Of a stretch of 26,947 nt of DNA, positions 1-10,395 are shown piece by piece (position 1 is the stretch's first letter; each line of letters opens with the position of its first letter). Made by a program: the position numbers and the translations under genes. The notes below the pieces were generated by a model. The model was given only the letters and a program-made list of their open reading frames with translations, searched no databases and was not told the DNA's origin. Source of the stretch: an uncultured Mycoplasmatales bacterium (lineage in GTDB: Bacteria > Bacillota_I > Bacilli_A > Mycoplasmatales > Mycoplasmoidaceae); contig CAJTRF010000010.1 in the NCBI GenBank assembly GCA_910578525.1, positions 1 through 26,947 of the forward strand, written 5' to 3'.

Positions 1-59
1 TGTGTCATTTCCCCATATTTACTCCAAAGTGGCGTAAAATAGGTTTTACAGTCTAAAAT

Positions 60-785
60 ATGAATAAGAGTTATTTAAAAATTGCAATTTGTGGAATACC
101 TGTAGCATTAGGGTGTATTACTGCATGCAGCGCTATTTCATCTATTAAGACAAATGATACAACACAAGATGTTGTACCTTCTAATGCATTACCTTATGAA
201 GTTTACGACATTGATGCAAATAATGTTTTATTAGGATTTAGAGAAGGTATTGATTTATCTCGATATGGTGGTATATGTAATACAATGCAAATTCCAGCAA
301 GAGTAACAAGTATTGCTGATACTGCTTTCTTTGAACGTGATGGTGAAGCACACACAACAATTCCGTCATTTATTACAAATTTAACTTTTGCTGAAAATTC
401 TAATTGTTCTTTAATTGGTGAAAGCGCTTTTTATAATGCTCAAGCACTAGCTTCAGCAAATTTATTTAATTGTACTAGTTTAACAACAATTGACACAAAT
501 GCTTTTATGGACTGTTCATCGTTGACCTCTGTAACATTACCAAGTAGTTTAATTAAGATTCAAGAATTTGTTTTTTATTGATGCTCTAAATTAGAATACA
601 TTGCTTGAGATTTACCTAATGAATATGAAACTAAAATAAGCATTGAAGGTCTCAATGCATTTACAAACATTTCACCTTCTGGAAAAGTTGAGTCTTTAAA
701 TCCGCAAATTACTTCACAACAATTATTTGATTGAATCAAAGATAAAGGCAACTTCCCAAGTACAGGTTGAGGTCCTGCTCATTAA
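60..785 (+). CDS. BspA-like leucine-rich-repeat surface lipoprotein
   Basis: This is a 241-residue protein when UGA is read as Trp; in-frame TGA codons fall at 579-581 and in the last quarter. The N terminus is a basic-hydrophobic signal peptide ending in the lipobox ITAC, so the lipidated cysteine should be Cys23 and the protein should be anchored on the outer face of the membrane. The middle contains Treponema-type/BspA repeats (LRR_5): IGESAFYNAQALASANL, then IDTNAFMDCSSLTSVTLP, then IQEFVFY continuing into WCSKLEYI. These fit the family pattern of IxxxAFxxCxxLxxIxLP. BspA proteins act in adhesion and host-matrix binding; that role is inferred here. The protein is short, with only about three repeats, so it may be a trimmed member of a paralogous family. 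The ATG at 60 is the only start that precedes the signal peptide. A TAAAAT at 35-40 could be its -10 box. Confidence 0.85.
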
Positions 786-826
786 TTAATTTACAATTAA
801 CAAAGATAAAAATATATTTGTAAAGG

Positions 827-880
827 AATAGTTATCAATATGAATAACTATTAGTTTCGACTCTAAAATTTAATAGTTAT
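827..880 (+). terminator. Nested hairpins after the BspA-like gene (possible terminator)
   Basis: AATAGTTAT (827-835) pairs perfectly with ATAACTATT (844-852) across an 8-nt loop. A second AATAGTTAT at 872-880 can pair with the same 844-852 arm, so two mutually exclusive 9-bp stems are possible. There is no clear U-run directly behind either stem, so termination strength is uncertain. The element lies in the 126-bp gap between the lipoprotein and leuS, upstream of the likely leuS -10 box. It most probably closes the lipoprotein transcript. Confidence 0.4.
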
Positions 881-894
881 TTCAATATTTAATT

Positions 895-900
895 TATAAT
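895..900 (+). promoter_or_regulatory. -10 box of the leuS operon
   Basis: TATAAT lies 11 nt before the leuS ATG. Transcription would begin about 7 nt downstream, leaving a leader of roughly 5 nt, and there is no Shine-Dalgarno sequence. No convincing -35 hexamer is visible, which is common in mollicutes. No T-box leader is present. Confidence 0.5.
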
Positions 901-911
901 TTTTAATTAAT

Positions 912-3314
912 ATGTATAACCATAACCTAATAGAGAAAAAATGACAGAAATATTGGTTAGAGCATAAGACTTTTCAATTTAAAGATAATGCTGATAGAAA
1001 GTTTTATGCTCTTGACATGTTTCCTTATCCATCTGGTCAAGGTTTACATGTTGGGCATCCAAAGGGTTATACAGCAACTGATGTAGTTTCTAGATTTAAA
1101 GTTCATCAAGGATTCAATGTTCTTCATCCTATTGGATGAGATGCTTTTGGATTACCTGCTGAACAATATGCGTTACAAACTGGTAATCATCCAAGAGAAT
1201 TTACTACTAAAAATATCAATCATTTTAGAGAACAATTAATGTCTTTAGGTTTTTGTTTTGACTATGATAAAGAAGTCAATACTACTGATCCTAAATACTT
1301 TAAATGAACCCAATGAATATTTTCAAAATTATTTGAAAATAATTTAGCAGAAATCCAAGACATTGATGTTAACTGATGTGAAGGTTTAGGAACAGTTCTT
1401 TCAAATGAAGAAGTTTTAATTGTTGATGGAAAGATGGTCTCTGAACGTGGAAGTTTTCCAGTAGTTAAACGTCCAATGAGACAATGAGTTTTAAAGATTA
1501 CAAAGTATGCTGATAAATTACTTGATGGTCTTAATGATGTAGATTGACCAGAATCTTTAAAATCAATTCAAAGAAAATGAATCGGTAAATCCGTTGGAGC
1601 GTTAATTAAATTTAAAGCTAATGATTTATCATTAGATGTTTTCACTACTAGACCTGATACTATTTATGGAGTTAGTTATTTAGCTATCGCCCCTGAATCT
1701 ATATTGTTAGATAAATTAACTTCATCTCAACAAAAATCAGAAGTAGAGAAATATGTTGCAATAGCTAAATCTAAGACAGATGTTTTAAGAAAACAAGAAA
1801 AAAATAAAACAGGTGTGTTTATAGGTACATATGCAATCAATCCGATTACTAATGAACAAATACCTATTTATGTATCTGACTATGTTTTAAAAGATCATGG
1901 TACAGGAATTGTGATGGGTGTTCCAGCACATGATGAAAGAGATTACCAATTTGCTAAAAAATATAATTTACCAATTACATTTGTAATTGAATGTGAAAAT
2001 CATAATGAAGCATTTACAAAAGATGGTATTCATATTGATTCACAACTAATTAATGGACTAAACAATAAAGATGCATCAAAAACAATTATTGATTATTTAA
2101 CTAAAAATAACTTAGGTAAACAACATACAACATATAAATTAAAAGATTGAATTTTTAGTCGTCAAAGATATTGAGGTGAACCATTTCCAATTGTTTTTGA
2201 TGAAAATAATAAGCCAACATTGGTAAAAGAATTACCAATTGAACTGCCTTATATTAAAAATTTAAAGTTATCAAAAACTGGAGAATCACCATTAGTTAAT
2301 GATCAAGAATGAATGAATGTTAATATTGACGGTAAAGATTATGTTAGAGAATCCAACACAATGCCTCAATGAGCAGGTTCTTGTTGATACTATTTAGGTT
2401 ATATTCTAAAACAAGCTGATGGTTCGTATATTGATTTAAATTCGAAAGAAGCTTTTGAATTATTTAAAAAATGATTACCAGTAGATTTGTATATTGGAGG
2501 ACAAGAGCATGCAGTTCTTCATCTTTTATATGCCAGATTCTGACATCGTTTCTTATATGATATTAAAGTAGTTCCTACAAAAGAACCATTTCAAAAAATT
2601 ATTAATCAAGGAATGATTTTAGGAGAAAACGGTGAAAAGATGTCTAAATCTAGGGGCAATGTAATTAATCCAGATGACATTGTTAAAACTCATGGAGCAG
2701 ATGCATTAAGACTATATGAAATGTTTATGGGTCCGTTAACTGCATCTTTACCATGAACTGAATCAGGATTAAATGGTATTAGAAAATGATTAGATAGAGT
2801 TTATGCAATTTTTAACAATGAAAATATTAAGATTTGTAAAGATGCAAAACCTAATAAAGATTTAGAATTTGCATACAACAATTTTGTTAAAAAAGTAACT
2901 AATTGTATTGATAAATACAATTTTAATGTTGGAATATCAGAAATGATGATCTTTATTAATGAATGTTATAAAAATACAATTCTTCCATTAGACTACATGA
3001 TAAACTTCTTAGTTGTGTTATCGTGTTATGCTCCTCACTTAGCTGAAGAACTATATTCTTCATTTAATAATGAATCAATTTTTCATGTTAAATGACCAAC
3101 ATTCTCTGATGCAGCATTAGTTAAGTCAACCGTTAGTTTACCAATTTCTCAAAACGGTAAATTAAGAGATGTAATGGAGATTGATGTTAATACACCAAAA
3201 GATCAAGTTATTGAAATGGCAAAATCTCGTGATAAAGTTAAAAACTTTATTGATGGTAAACAAATAAAAAAGATTATTTATGTTCCTGGAAAAATTTTAA
3301 ACTTTATTTTGTAA
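912..3314 (+). CDS. leuS: Leucyl-tRNA synthetase
   Basis: This 800-residue class I aminoacyl-tRNA synthetase charges tRNA-Leu with leucine in the cytosol. The ATP-binding HIGH motif is HVGH at residues 46-49 within the LeuS hallmark PYPSGQGLHVGHPKGY. The KMSKS loop is residues 576-580 in GEKMSKSRGN. An editing (CP1) domain is indicated by FTTRPDTIYG and by GTGIVMGVPAHDERD, which carries the editing-site Asp. Length is normal for bacterial LeuS (about 800-860). Several Trp codons are UGA, so the frame looks broken under the standard code but is intact under code 4. It starts a tight run with the DEAD-box helicase (1 nt gap) and the MATE exporter. Confidence 0.98.
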
Positions 3315-3315
3315 T

Positions 3316-4659
3316 ATGCACTTCACTGAATTAAATTTTAAAAATTGAATAATCGATGAATTAAATGAATTAAAAATTACAAGACTAACTGAAATTCAAG
3401 AAAAAACAATTCCATTAGTCTTAAGAAATAATTCACTAATTATTTCTAGTCAAACAGGAAGTGGTAAAACATATTGCTATTTATTACCAATTTTAAATAA
3501 ACTAGACTTTTCATTAAACAAAACTCAAGCAATAATTGTTTTGCCTACTAAAGAATTAGCGAAACAAGTTAATTCAAAAATTAATGATTTTAAAAAAGTT
3601 AACAGCCAAATTAAAAATATTAATCTTATTGAAAATAAACCAATCAATATTAATAATTTACCACATATTGTTGTTGGAACGCCTGTTAAAACAAAAGAAT
3701 TTGTAGACAAATACAAAATTAAAGATTTAACATATTTTGTTTTAGATGAAGCAGACATGTTGTTTGACTTAGGTTTTACAAATGTCATAGATGAAATCTT
3801 TAAAAGAATTGATTCTCAATCTTTAATTAAGATTGCTTGCTCTGCGACTCTTCATGAATCTCTATCTAATAAATTAAGAAAGTATTTAAAAAATACAAAA
3901 GTAGTTCTTAATTCAAAATCAATATGAGTTAATCCTAACATTATTCACAACATTGTCTATTCATCAAATTTCGATGATCACCAAGGAACACTATTGAAAC
4001 TAGTAAACATTATTAATCCTTTTTTTGGAATTATCTTTTGTAATACAAAAAATGAAGTTAATGATTTATATAAATTATTAAAAGCACAAAACATTGATGT
4101 AGCAAAACTTCATAAAGATTTGTCAATCAATGAACGTAAGAAAATTTTTAAAGATGTTAGCAATCTTAAATATAAATATTTAATTGCTACAGATTTAGCT
4201 AGTCGTGGGCTAGATATTAAAGGTGCTGATGTTGTTATTTCTTATTCAATGCCAGTTGATGACACATGATATATCCATAGAACCGGAAGATCTGGAAGAA
4301 ATAACACAAAAGGTACAAGCTATGTTATTTACAATCCAAAGAATGATAATCAAATTAATAGATTAATTAAGAAATCAGTTAAATGAAATTTTTTATTCAT
4401 TGACAAACAAAATAAATTAGTAAATAAAAATTTAAAGTTAAGAATAAAATCTAAACCAAAATTTGATTCAGTAACAAATGCTGAAATTCAAAAGATAATT
4501 AGAGTAAACTCTAAAAAGGTAAAACCTGGTTACAAAAAAAAGATCAAACAACAAATCAACAAGATTAAACAAAAAAAGAAACATGAATATATTGAAAAAC
4601 AAGTAAAACAAAGATTGTTAAATAATAGTATTAAAAGAACTAAATATAATAAAAAGTAA
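3316..4659 (+). CDS. DEAD-box ATP-dependent RNA helicase
   Basis: This 447-residue helicase should unwind RNA in mRNA turnover or ribosome assembly. Motifs run in order: a Q-motif region (RLTEIQEKTIP), motif I SQTGSGKT, Ia PTKELA, Ib VGTP, II DEAD in VLDEADMLFDLGF, III SAT, V ATDLASRGLDI and VI HRTGRSGR. The C-terminal tail after motif VI is very rich in Lys and Arg, which suits RNA binding. The ATG is 1 nt beyond the leuS stop and the gene overlaps the next start by 1 nt (TAATG), so the three genes are probably co-transcribed and translationally coupled. It resembles the CshA/DeaD group, but I cannot assign the exact orthologue. In-frame UGA codons encode Trp. Confidence 0.95.
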
Positions 4660-6341
4660 TGAACAATAAATTTGTAGAAAATAAGAGAGCTTATGAGTTG
4701 TATGTAAAAACTCCTCTATTAAAAGCTCTATTAAAAATTATTATCCCCGGATTATTAATTTCATTAATGATGGGGGTTTATTGATTTATTGACCAAATCA
4801 TGTTAGCTAGATTAGTTCCTCATGATAATGTTCATACTTGTGAACATTTGTTTGGTTTTGATGAAAACACAATTAGAACATGAATTAGTGAAAATGGTAA
4901 TAATCTAGTATTCTATGGACCTGGTGAAGTAATTAAATCAGCAATTACCATTTCTTCACCAATTTCTTTATTGATTTTGTGTCTTCCGTTCTTTATTTCT
5001 ACAGGAACAGCAATTATTTTTACACAAGCTATTGGTAAAAATAATCGTGAAAAAGCACAAGAAGCTTACAAAATCGGTTTTTATGCAACTGCAACATTAG
5101 GATTAATGTTAACTTTTGTTTTTGGTTGTTTCTGCGAACAAATCTTAACATCAATGGCTGGTAGTAAGGTTGTTGTTGCTAGTGGTGCACATGTGGCTGA
5201 ACTTCAAAAATATTATGATACAGTTCACCAATTACAAATTAAATATGCATACGATTTTATTTTTATATTGTCACTTGGACCTGTAATTCCATGTTTAATT
5301 AACTTGTTCTCAGTTTTAATTAGATCAGAAGGTAGATTAATAGTTCCGACAGTTGTTGCAATAGCGGCAAACATTATTAATGTTTTGTTGGACTTTATAT
5401 TAATTTGATATGCAAAATTAGGCATGATGTCTGGTGGTATCGCAACTTTCTCAGGATGAATAATTAATTTATTTTCTTTATTAGTTTATGTGTGATATTT
5501 AAATCATAAAAATAAATTTACATGAATTAACTTTAAAGCCTTATTTGTTAAAGTTAAAATGAACTATAAATTATTATTACCAATTGTACTACTAGGTTTA
5601 TCAGGAGTTTTGGTTGATTTTACATATTCAATTGCAATGATGGTATACTTACCAATTCTATCTAAGACATCAACTATTATTGGAGTATCGGGTGGTGGAG
5701 AATACTTTATGACAATATCAGCTGGTGTGTTACCGGTTTTAAACTTATTGTTTTCAACTATGTGAGGTATAGTTGATGGTAGTCGTCCAATTAATTCATA
5801 TAACTATTCAATTTGTAATTTTAAAAGAATCAGAAAAACTTATTTATACACTGTTTTAATTTCATTAGAATTTGCTTTAATATGTTTTAACATATTAGTC
5901 TGATCAAGTGAATATGTTTTAAAATTCTTTGAAATTCAAGATGCGATGTTAGCAGATGGTAAAAAATACATCATAATTGATGCATTGATGTTAATCTTTT
6001 TTTCATTCCAAGTACCAACAATTTTAACTTTCCAAGGAACAAATAATATATTAAGAGCTAATATTGCATCTATTACTCAAGATGCTCTTGTATTTTACCC
6101 AGTGCTATTCACAACGCAACAAATTGCAATAAAAACAAATGTTATTTGAGTGTTGATTTCTACTTTCTCAATAAGCGCTTTAATTTCCTCTATATTATTA
6201 ACAATATACTGTGCTTGGTATTTAACAAGAAGGTTAGGATTTATTAAGATTAAAACTCCAATAAATGGTGAACTTAAAAAGTTTATTGTTCCTGCAAATT
6301 TACAAAAAATGTCTTTAGCTGAGAAAGCTTTAGATTACTAA
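4659..6341 (+). CDS. MATE-family efflux transporter
   Basis: This 560-residue polytopic membrane protein has about 12 hydrophobic segments. It matches the multidrug and toxic compound extrusion family, which exports organic cations or drugs using a Na+ or H+ gradient. Family-like features are the N-terminal helix LLKIIIPGLLISLMMGVYWF followed by DQIM, the segment GTAIIFTQAIGKNNREKAQEA, RSEGRLIVPTVVAI, and the second-half loop DGSRPINSYNYS followed by KRIRK, which corresponds to the RP..xYNYGA region. A hydrophilic insert of about 45 residues after the first helix (including HDNVHTCEHLFGFDE) is longer than in typical members. The start codon overlaps the helicase stop. The last 12 bases overlap the convergent miaB gene. 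The substrate cannot be predicted. Confidence 0.9.
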
Positions 6342-7769
6342 TTCTCCATTAAGTGAAAATCTTGATGCAGAAGTAATTTTTACATTAACAATGTCACCAA
6401 CTTTACATTTACCTGAAAAGTTAACAACTTTTCAATTTGGTGAATAACCAGTAAAAATTTTATTGTTTGTTTTTGAAGTTCCTTCTACTAAAATTTTTAA
6501 TGTTCTACCAACATATTTTTGATTATTTTCTTTAGAATATTTTTTAACTAATTCATTTAGTTTTGTTAGTCTAGTTCGTTTGGTTTCTAAAGAAATTTCA
6601 TCTTCCATTCTAGCAGCTGGTGTACCGCTGCGTGGAGAGAAGATAAAAGTATATGCATTATCAAACTTTACTTTTTTATAGAGCTTTAAAGTGTTATTAA
6701 ATGCTTTGTCTGATTCATTTGGGAATCCCACAATAATGTCTGTAGAAATTGCTACATCTGGAATGTTTTTTTTAATGTAATCAATTTTTTTAAGATATTC
6801 ATTAATTGGAACCTTACGATTCATTCTTTTAAGAATTTCTTCATCGCCTGATTGAACAGGTAAATGAATATAGGGCATGATGTTATGATGTTTTTTCATA
6901 ACATCAACAATCTTAAGATTAAAGTTTCAAGGGTTAGATGTAACAAATCTAACTCTTGGGATATTTGTTTTAGCAACTTCTTCTAATAAATCTCAGAATT
7001 TATAAGATTCATCATACAAATCAATTCCATAGGAATTGACATTTTGTCCTAATAATGTGACTTCTTTATAACCTTGTTTAATTAAATCATTTACTTCTTT
7101 TAAGATATCTTCTTTAGTTCTTGAGTGCATTTGTCCTCTAACATAAGGAACAATGCAATAAGTGCAAAAATTATCACATCCTTGCATGATGTTAACAAAT
7201 GATTTAATTTTAGAATTAATAACTGTAGGGATGCTTTCAATTATTGATTTTGGTTGAGATAAAACTTTAATCACTCTTTTCTTGTTTTTAACTACATCAT
7301 AAATGACTTCTGGCAGTTCATCAATATTGTGAACGCCAATAACGAAGTTAATATTGTTATTAGTATTCATTATTTTCTTAATAACATGTTCTTCTTGACT
7401 CATGCAACCACAAATACCGAAAAGTAAATTTGGATTTGTTTTTTTAAGTTTACTTAAGAAACCAATTTCACCAAAAACTTTCTTTTCAGCATTTTCTCTA
7501 ATAGCACAAGTATTAAGAATGATTAAATTTGCTTTTAAAATTTCAGGTTCATACTTGTATCCTAACTTTGTTAGGATACCGATAATGTGTTCAGAATCTT
7601 TAAAATTTGATTGACATCCATATGTTCTGACGCAAAAAGTTAAACCCTTACCAAGGGTTTGGTATTTTTTATTTAGTTTAAAATTTTGAATAGTTAAATA
7701 TTTTTTTGATCTTTTAGCAGATTCCTTATAACTAGGAATATTTTTAATATCGAACTTATTAGAAGTCAT
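6330..7769 (-). CDS. miaB: tRNA-2-methylthio-N6-isopentenyladenosine-37 synthase (MiaB)
   Basis: This 479-residue radical-SAM methylthiotransferase adds a 2-methylthio group to i6A37 of tRNAs that read codons starting with U. The N-terminal MTTase domain carries the three cluster cysteines Cys52 (TYGCQSN), Cys88 (NTC) and Cys122 (CGCM). The radical-SAM motif is CDNFCTYC at residues 198-205. Further family blocks are PYIHLPVQSGDEEILKRMNR and FSPRSGTPA. A C-terminal TRAM domain ends in KITSASRFSLNGELVI. Two in-frame UGA codons (6993-6995 and 6432-6434) are read as Trp and only appear to split the gene. It converges on the MATE gene with a 12-bp overlap and diverges from the next lipoprotein. 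An iron-sulfur enzyme is notable in a mollicute and fits the FeoAB iron uptake genes in the same window. Confidence 0.96.
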
Positions 7770-7819
7770 TAATGTTTATATAATATTTGTATAAGATATT
7801 ATTAATATTATTATAATTA
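7770..7819. promoter_or_regulatory. Divergent promoter region between miaB and a lipoprotein gene
   Basis: This 50-bp, almost pure A/T spacer serves two divergent genes. Toward miaB, the complement of 7775-7780 reads TATAAA, 5 nt from the ATG. Toward the lipoprotein, TATAAT lies at 7812-7817 and overlapping TATTAT-like boxes lie a few bases upstream. Neither side has room for a normal leader with a Shine-Dalgarno sequence, so both mRNAs are probably leaderless or nearly so. Confidence 0.45.
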
Positions 7820-8668
7820 ATGAAAACTATGAAAATGAAAATCAAAGTTATATCATTAGTATTAGCAACAGTTGCCTTGTCTCCAGTTGCTATTAGTTTG
7901 TCTTCTTGTGCACCACAAGTGTCTAATAATTTCAAGTACATTGATTATTCAATGATCGAAGATGCATCTAATGATGTTACTTGAGGCGAATTAAAAACTC
8001 CAAATGTTTCATTAGATGACTTATTATTTGGGACAAATAAATTCAATGAAGGTAACTATGTTGTGATGTTTAGCACAATATCTTATTTGGCATCTGGTAA
8101 TACTGGAAGTTATGCTTATGACCTTATCTTTAATAATGACTCATCAACATACAATATTAATGATTGAGCGGTTGAAAAAAACTCATCATTAGCAGAAATT
8201 TATAGACAATCACTTCGAAATGATAAAGATGCTAAATGAGGAACAGAAGCTTCAGGATTAGCGTTTGTTTCTGTAAATGACATAGCAGGTAAAAACGATA
8301 CTGTTTTAAGTCCTTTTTCAAAATGAACAGAAGATGATAAAAATATTAAAGATCCAGATGGTAAAAGCTTAATTACTAAAAATCAAGTTGGTAAGTATAT
8401 TAGAAATGATGCGGCAGCTAAAAATTTTAGAGCTGTTATTAATAAAATTAAAGTTTTATTCTCTAATGCTGATACTACTTATTCAGTTCCTACACAATCA
8501 GATTCTGAACCATGATTCAGTAGATGTAGAGATGCTGCACCTTATTTTATTTGTTGAAAAAAAGGTAAACCAATAGGTTTTCTAACAGCTTCTAATACTG
8601 ATAATAAAGATAGCCTTATGGACAAATTTAATGACATTTATAAAGATGATGATTCATCAAGTGACTAA
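7820..8668 (+). CDS. Lipoprotein of unknown function
   Basis: This 282-residue protein has a classic mollicute lipoprotein signal: a Lys-rich start (MKTMKMKIK), a hydrophobic stretch and the lipobox SLSSC. It should be exported and anchored through that cysteine. The mature part is hydrophilic, rich in Asp, Asn and Ser, and ends in an acidic DDDSSSD tail. I do not recognise a family. Blocks that could help a search are TWGELKTPNVSLDDLLFG and FSRCRDAAPYFICWKKGK, the latter with two cysteines that are unusual in exported mollicute proteins. UGA encodes several Trp residues. In-frame ATGs at 7820, 7829 and 7835 all precede the signal peptide. Because a TATAAT sits only 2 nt before the first, 7829 or 7835 may be the true start. 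Confidence 0.85.
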
Positions 8669-8674
8669 TCATTA

Positions 8675-8748
8675 GCTGAATTAGTTTAGTGGTAAAATAA
8701 GTGAATGGTAATCACTCGCCCCGAGTTCGATTCTCGGATTCAGCACCA
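8675..8748 (+). tRNA. tRNA-Thr (anticodon GGU)
   Basis: A full cloverleaf can be drawn. The acceptor GCTGAAT (8675-8681) pairs with ATTCAGC (8738-8744). The D-arm is GTTT/AAAT, the anticodon stem AGTGA/TCACT encloses the loop ATGGTAA, and the T-arm CCGAG/CTCGG encloses TTCGATT. The 3' end is discriminator A plus an encoded CCA. Anticodon GGU reads ACC and ACU (Thr). It starts 6 nt after the lipoprotein stop and is followed by a strong terminator. Confidence 0.95.
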
Positions 8749-8764
8749 TTAACTTATAACATTA

Positions 8765-8790
8765 AAAAATAAGGTTTATACCTTATTTTT
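8765..8790 (+). terminator. Rho-independent terminator after tRNA-Thr
   Basis: AAAAATAAGGT (8765-8775) and ACCTTATTTTT (8780-8790) form a perfect 11-bp stem around TTAT, and the 3' arm ends in a T-run that continues ATTTTG. It separates the tRNA transcript from fhs. Confidence 0.8.
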
Positions 8791-8803
8791 ATTTTGTTAA
8801 TTT

Positions 8804-8812
8804 TGCTATAAT
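8804..8812 (+). promoter_or_regulatory. Extended -10 promoter of the fhs operon (leaderless)
   Basis: TGCTATAAT is an ideal extended -10 element. Only 6 nt separate it from the fhs ATG at 8819, so the predicted transcription start is at or next to the A of the start codon. The fhs mRNA should therefore be leaderless. The upstream terminator makes this the likely promoter of the long fhs-to-whiA gene run. Confidence 0.7.
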
Positions 8813-8818
8813 ATAATT

Positions 8819-10393
8819 ATGAAAAATCTTGTTAATATATTAAAAAAATATAGAGTTGATGTAGACTCTGCTATCACATACGGAAAATACATTGCTAAAA
8901 TTAAACCAATTTTTAAAAAACCAGCTACTAATAAAAAATTAATTCTAGTAACTGCTACTTCACCAACACCTGCTGGAGAAGGTAAAACAACAGTATCAAT
9001 CGGATTAAACGACGGGCTAAATAAAATTGGCAAATCATCAATAGTTGCTATTCGTGAGCCATCTATGGGTCCAGTTTTTGGTGCAAAAGGTGGAGCGAAT
9101 GGTGGTGGTAAATCACAAGTTATCCCTAAAGAAGATATAGATTTTCATTTCACTGGAGATATGCATGCAATTACTGCTGCTAACAACTTAATTGCAGCGT
9201 GTGTTGACAATGAAGTTTATTGAAATTCTTCACTTAACATTGATCCAAATAAAATTATTTGAAAAAGAGTTGTTGACATGAATGATCGTGGTTTAAGACA
9301 AATCACAGTTACAATTGATCCTAAAAAAAATATTACATATAAAACAGGATTTGATATTACAGCAGCATCTGAACTAATGGCTATTTTTTGTTTATCAAAA
9401 AATATTGATGAATTAGCAAACAAGATTAATAACATTGTTGTTGCTTATACCAAAGATAATAAACCAGTATATGTAAAACAATTAGGTATTACTAATGCAA
9501 TCTTAAAAATTTTACATACTGCATTTTATCCAAATGCTGTTCAATCGTTAGAAGGTAATTTAGCATTAATTCATGGTGGTCCTTTTGCAAATATCGCTCA
9601 TGGTTGCAACACAATTATTACAACTAACACAGCAATGAATATTGCTGATTACACAGTAACTGAAGCAGGTTTTGCTAGTGAATTAGGTGCTGAAAAGTTT
9701 ATTGATATTGTTACAAATGAATTAGGAAAATTCCCTAATGCTGTTGTTCTAGTAACATCATTAAGATCATTAAAACTTCATGGTGGTCAAACAGGTGATT
9801 TATCTATTGAAAATATTGAAGCCCTTAAAAATGGTTTTGATAATCTTCAAAGACATATTAATAACATTAAAAATTTCAATATACCATTTGTTGTTGCTAT
9901 CAACCAATTCCATACAGATACTAAGAATGAAATTAACACTATCCAAAAATTCTTAACTCAACAAAAAATTCCATTCTCATTATGCACAAACTTTGCTAAC
10001 GGTTCTAAAGGAACAACAGATTTAGCAAAGAAAGTTGTTACATTATGTAACAAACGTTCTAATCCTAAAAGAATTTATGAACTAGCAGATCCTTTAAAGA
10101 CTAAAGTTGAGAAGATTTGTAAAAAATGTTATGGTGCTAGAAAGGTTATTTATTCAGATTTAGCTCAAACAAAACTTAAAGAGTTTTCTAAACTAAAAGG
10201 TTATTATGTATGTATGGCTAAAGTTCCTGGAAGTTTAACAGATGATCCTACTATTTCTGTTATTGACAAACCTTTTGACATCCATGTCAAAGACATAGTT
10301 TTGGCAAATGGTGCTAAATTTATCATTTTATTAACAGGAAGTATTTTTAGAATGCCTGGTTTATCAAAAGAACCACAAGCTAAAAAAATGTAA
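8819..10393 (+). CDS. fhs: Formate-tetrahydrofolate ligase
   Basis: This 524-residue enzyme makes 10-formyltetrahydrofolate from formate, THF and ATP, supplying one-carbon units for purines and for formyl-Met-tRNA. The nucleotide-binding loop is PTPAGEGKTT (about residues 49-58). Family blocks include REPSMGPVFGAKGGANGGG, FHFTGDMHAITAANNL, VVDMNDRGLRQI, GGPFANIAHGCN and VTEAGFASELGAEKF. It is about 30 residues shorter than the usual 555-560. The TGA codons at 9221-9223 and 9260-9262 are Trp. It follows a leaderless-type promoter, and tilS starts 2 nt after its stop, so the two are co-transcribed. Confidence 0.97.
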
Positions 10394-10395
10394 TT

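Noticed and set aside
850..866. GTTTCGACTC between the lipoprotein and leuS, similar to a tRNA T-loop
   Set aside because: No acceptor, D or anticodon stems can be drawn around it.
786..911. Possible T-box leader for leuS
   Set aside because: There is no specifier-loop structure or T-box consensus, and the likely -10 box is only 11 nt from the ATG, leaving no leader.
1704..2150. Apparent break-up of leuS, miaB, feoB, rnr and others into several short frames
   Set aside because: Every internal break checked is a TGA codon at a position fitting Trp, and the frames join without shifts. This is code 4, not decay into pseudogenes.
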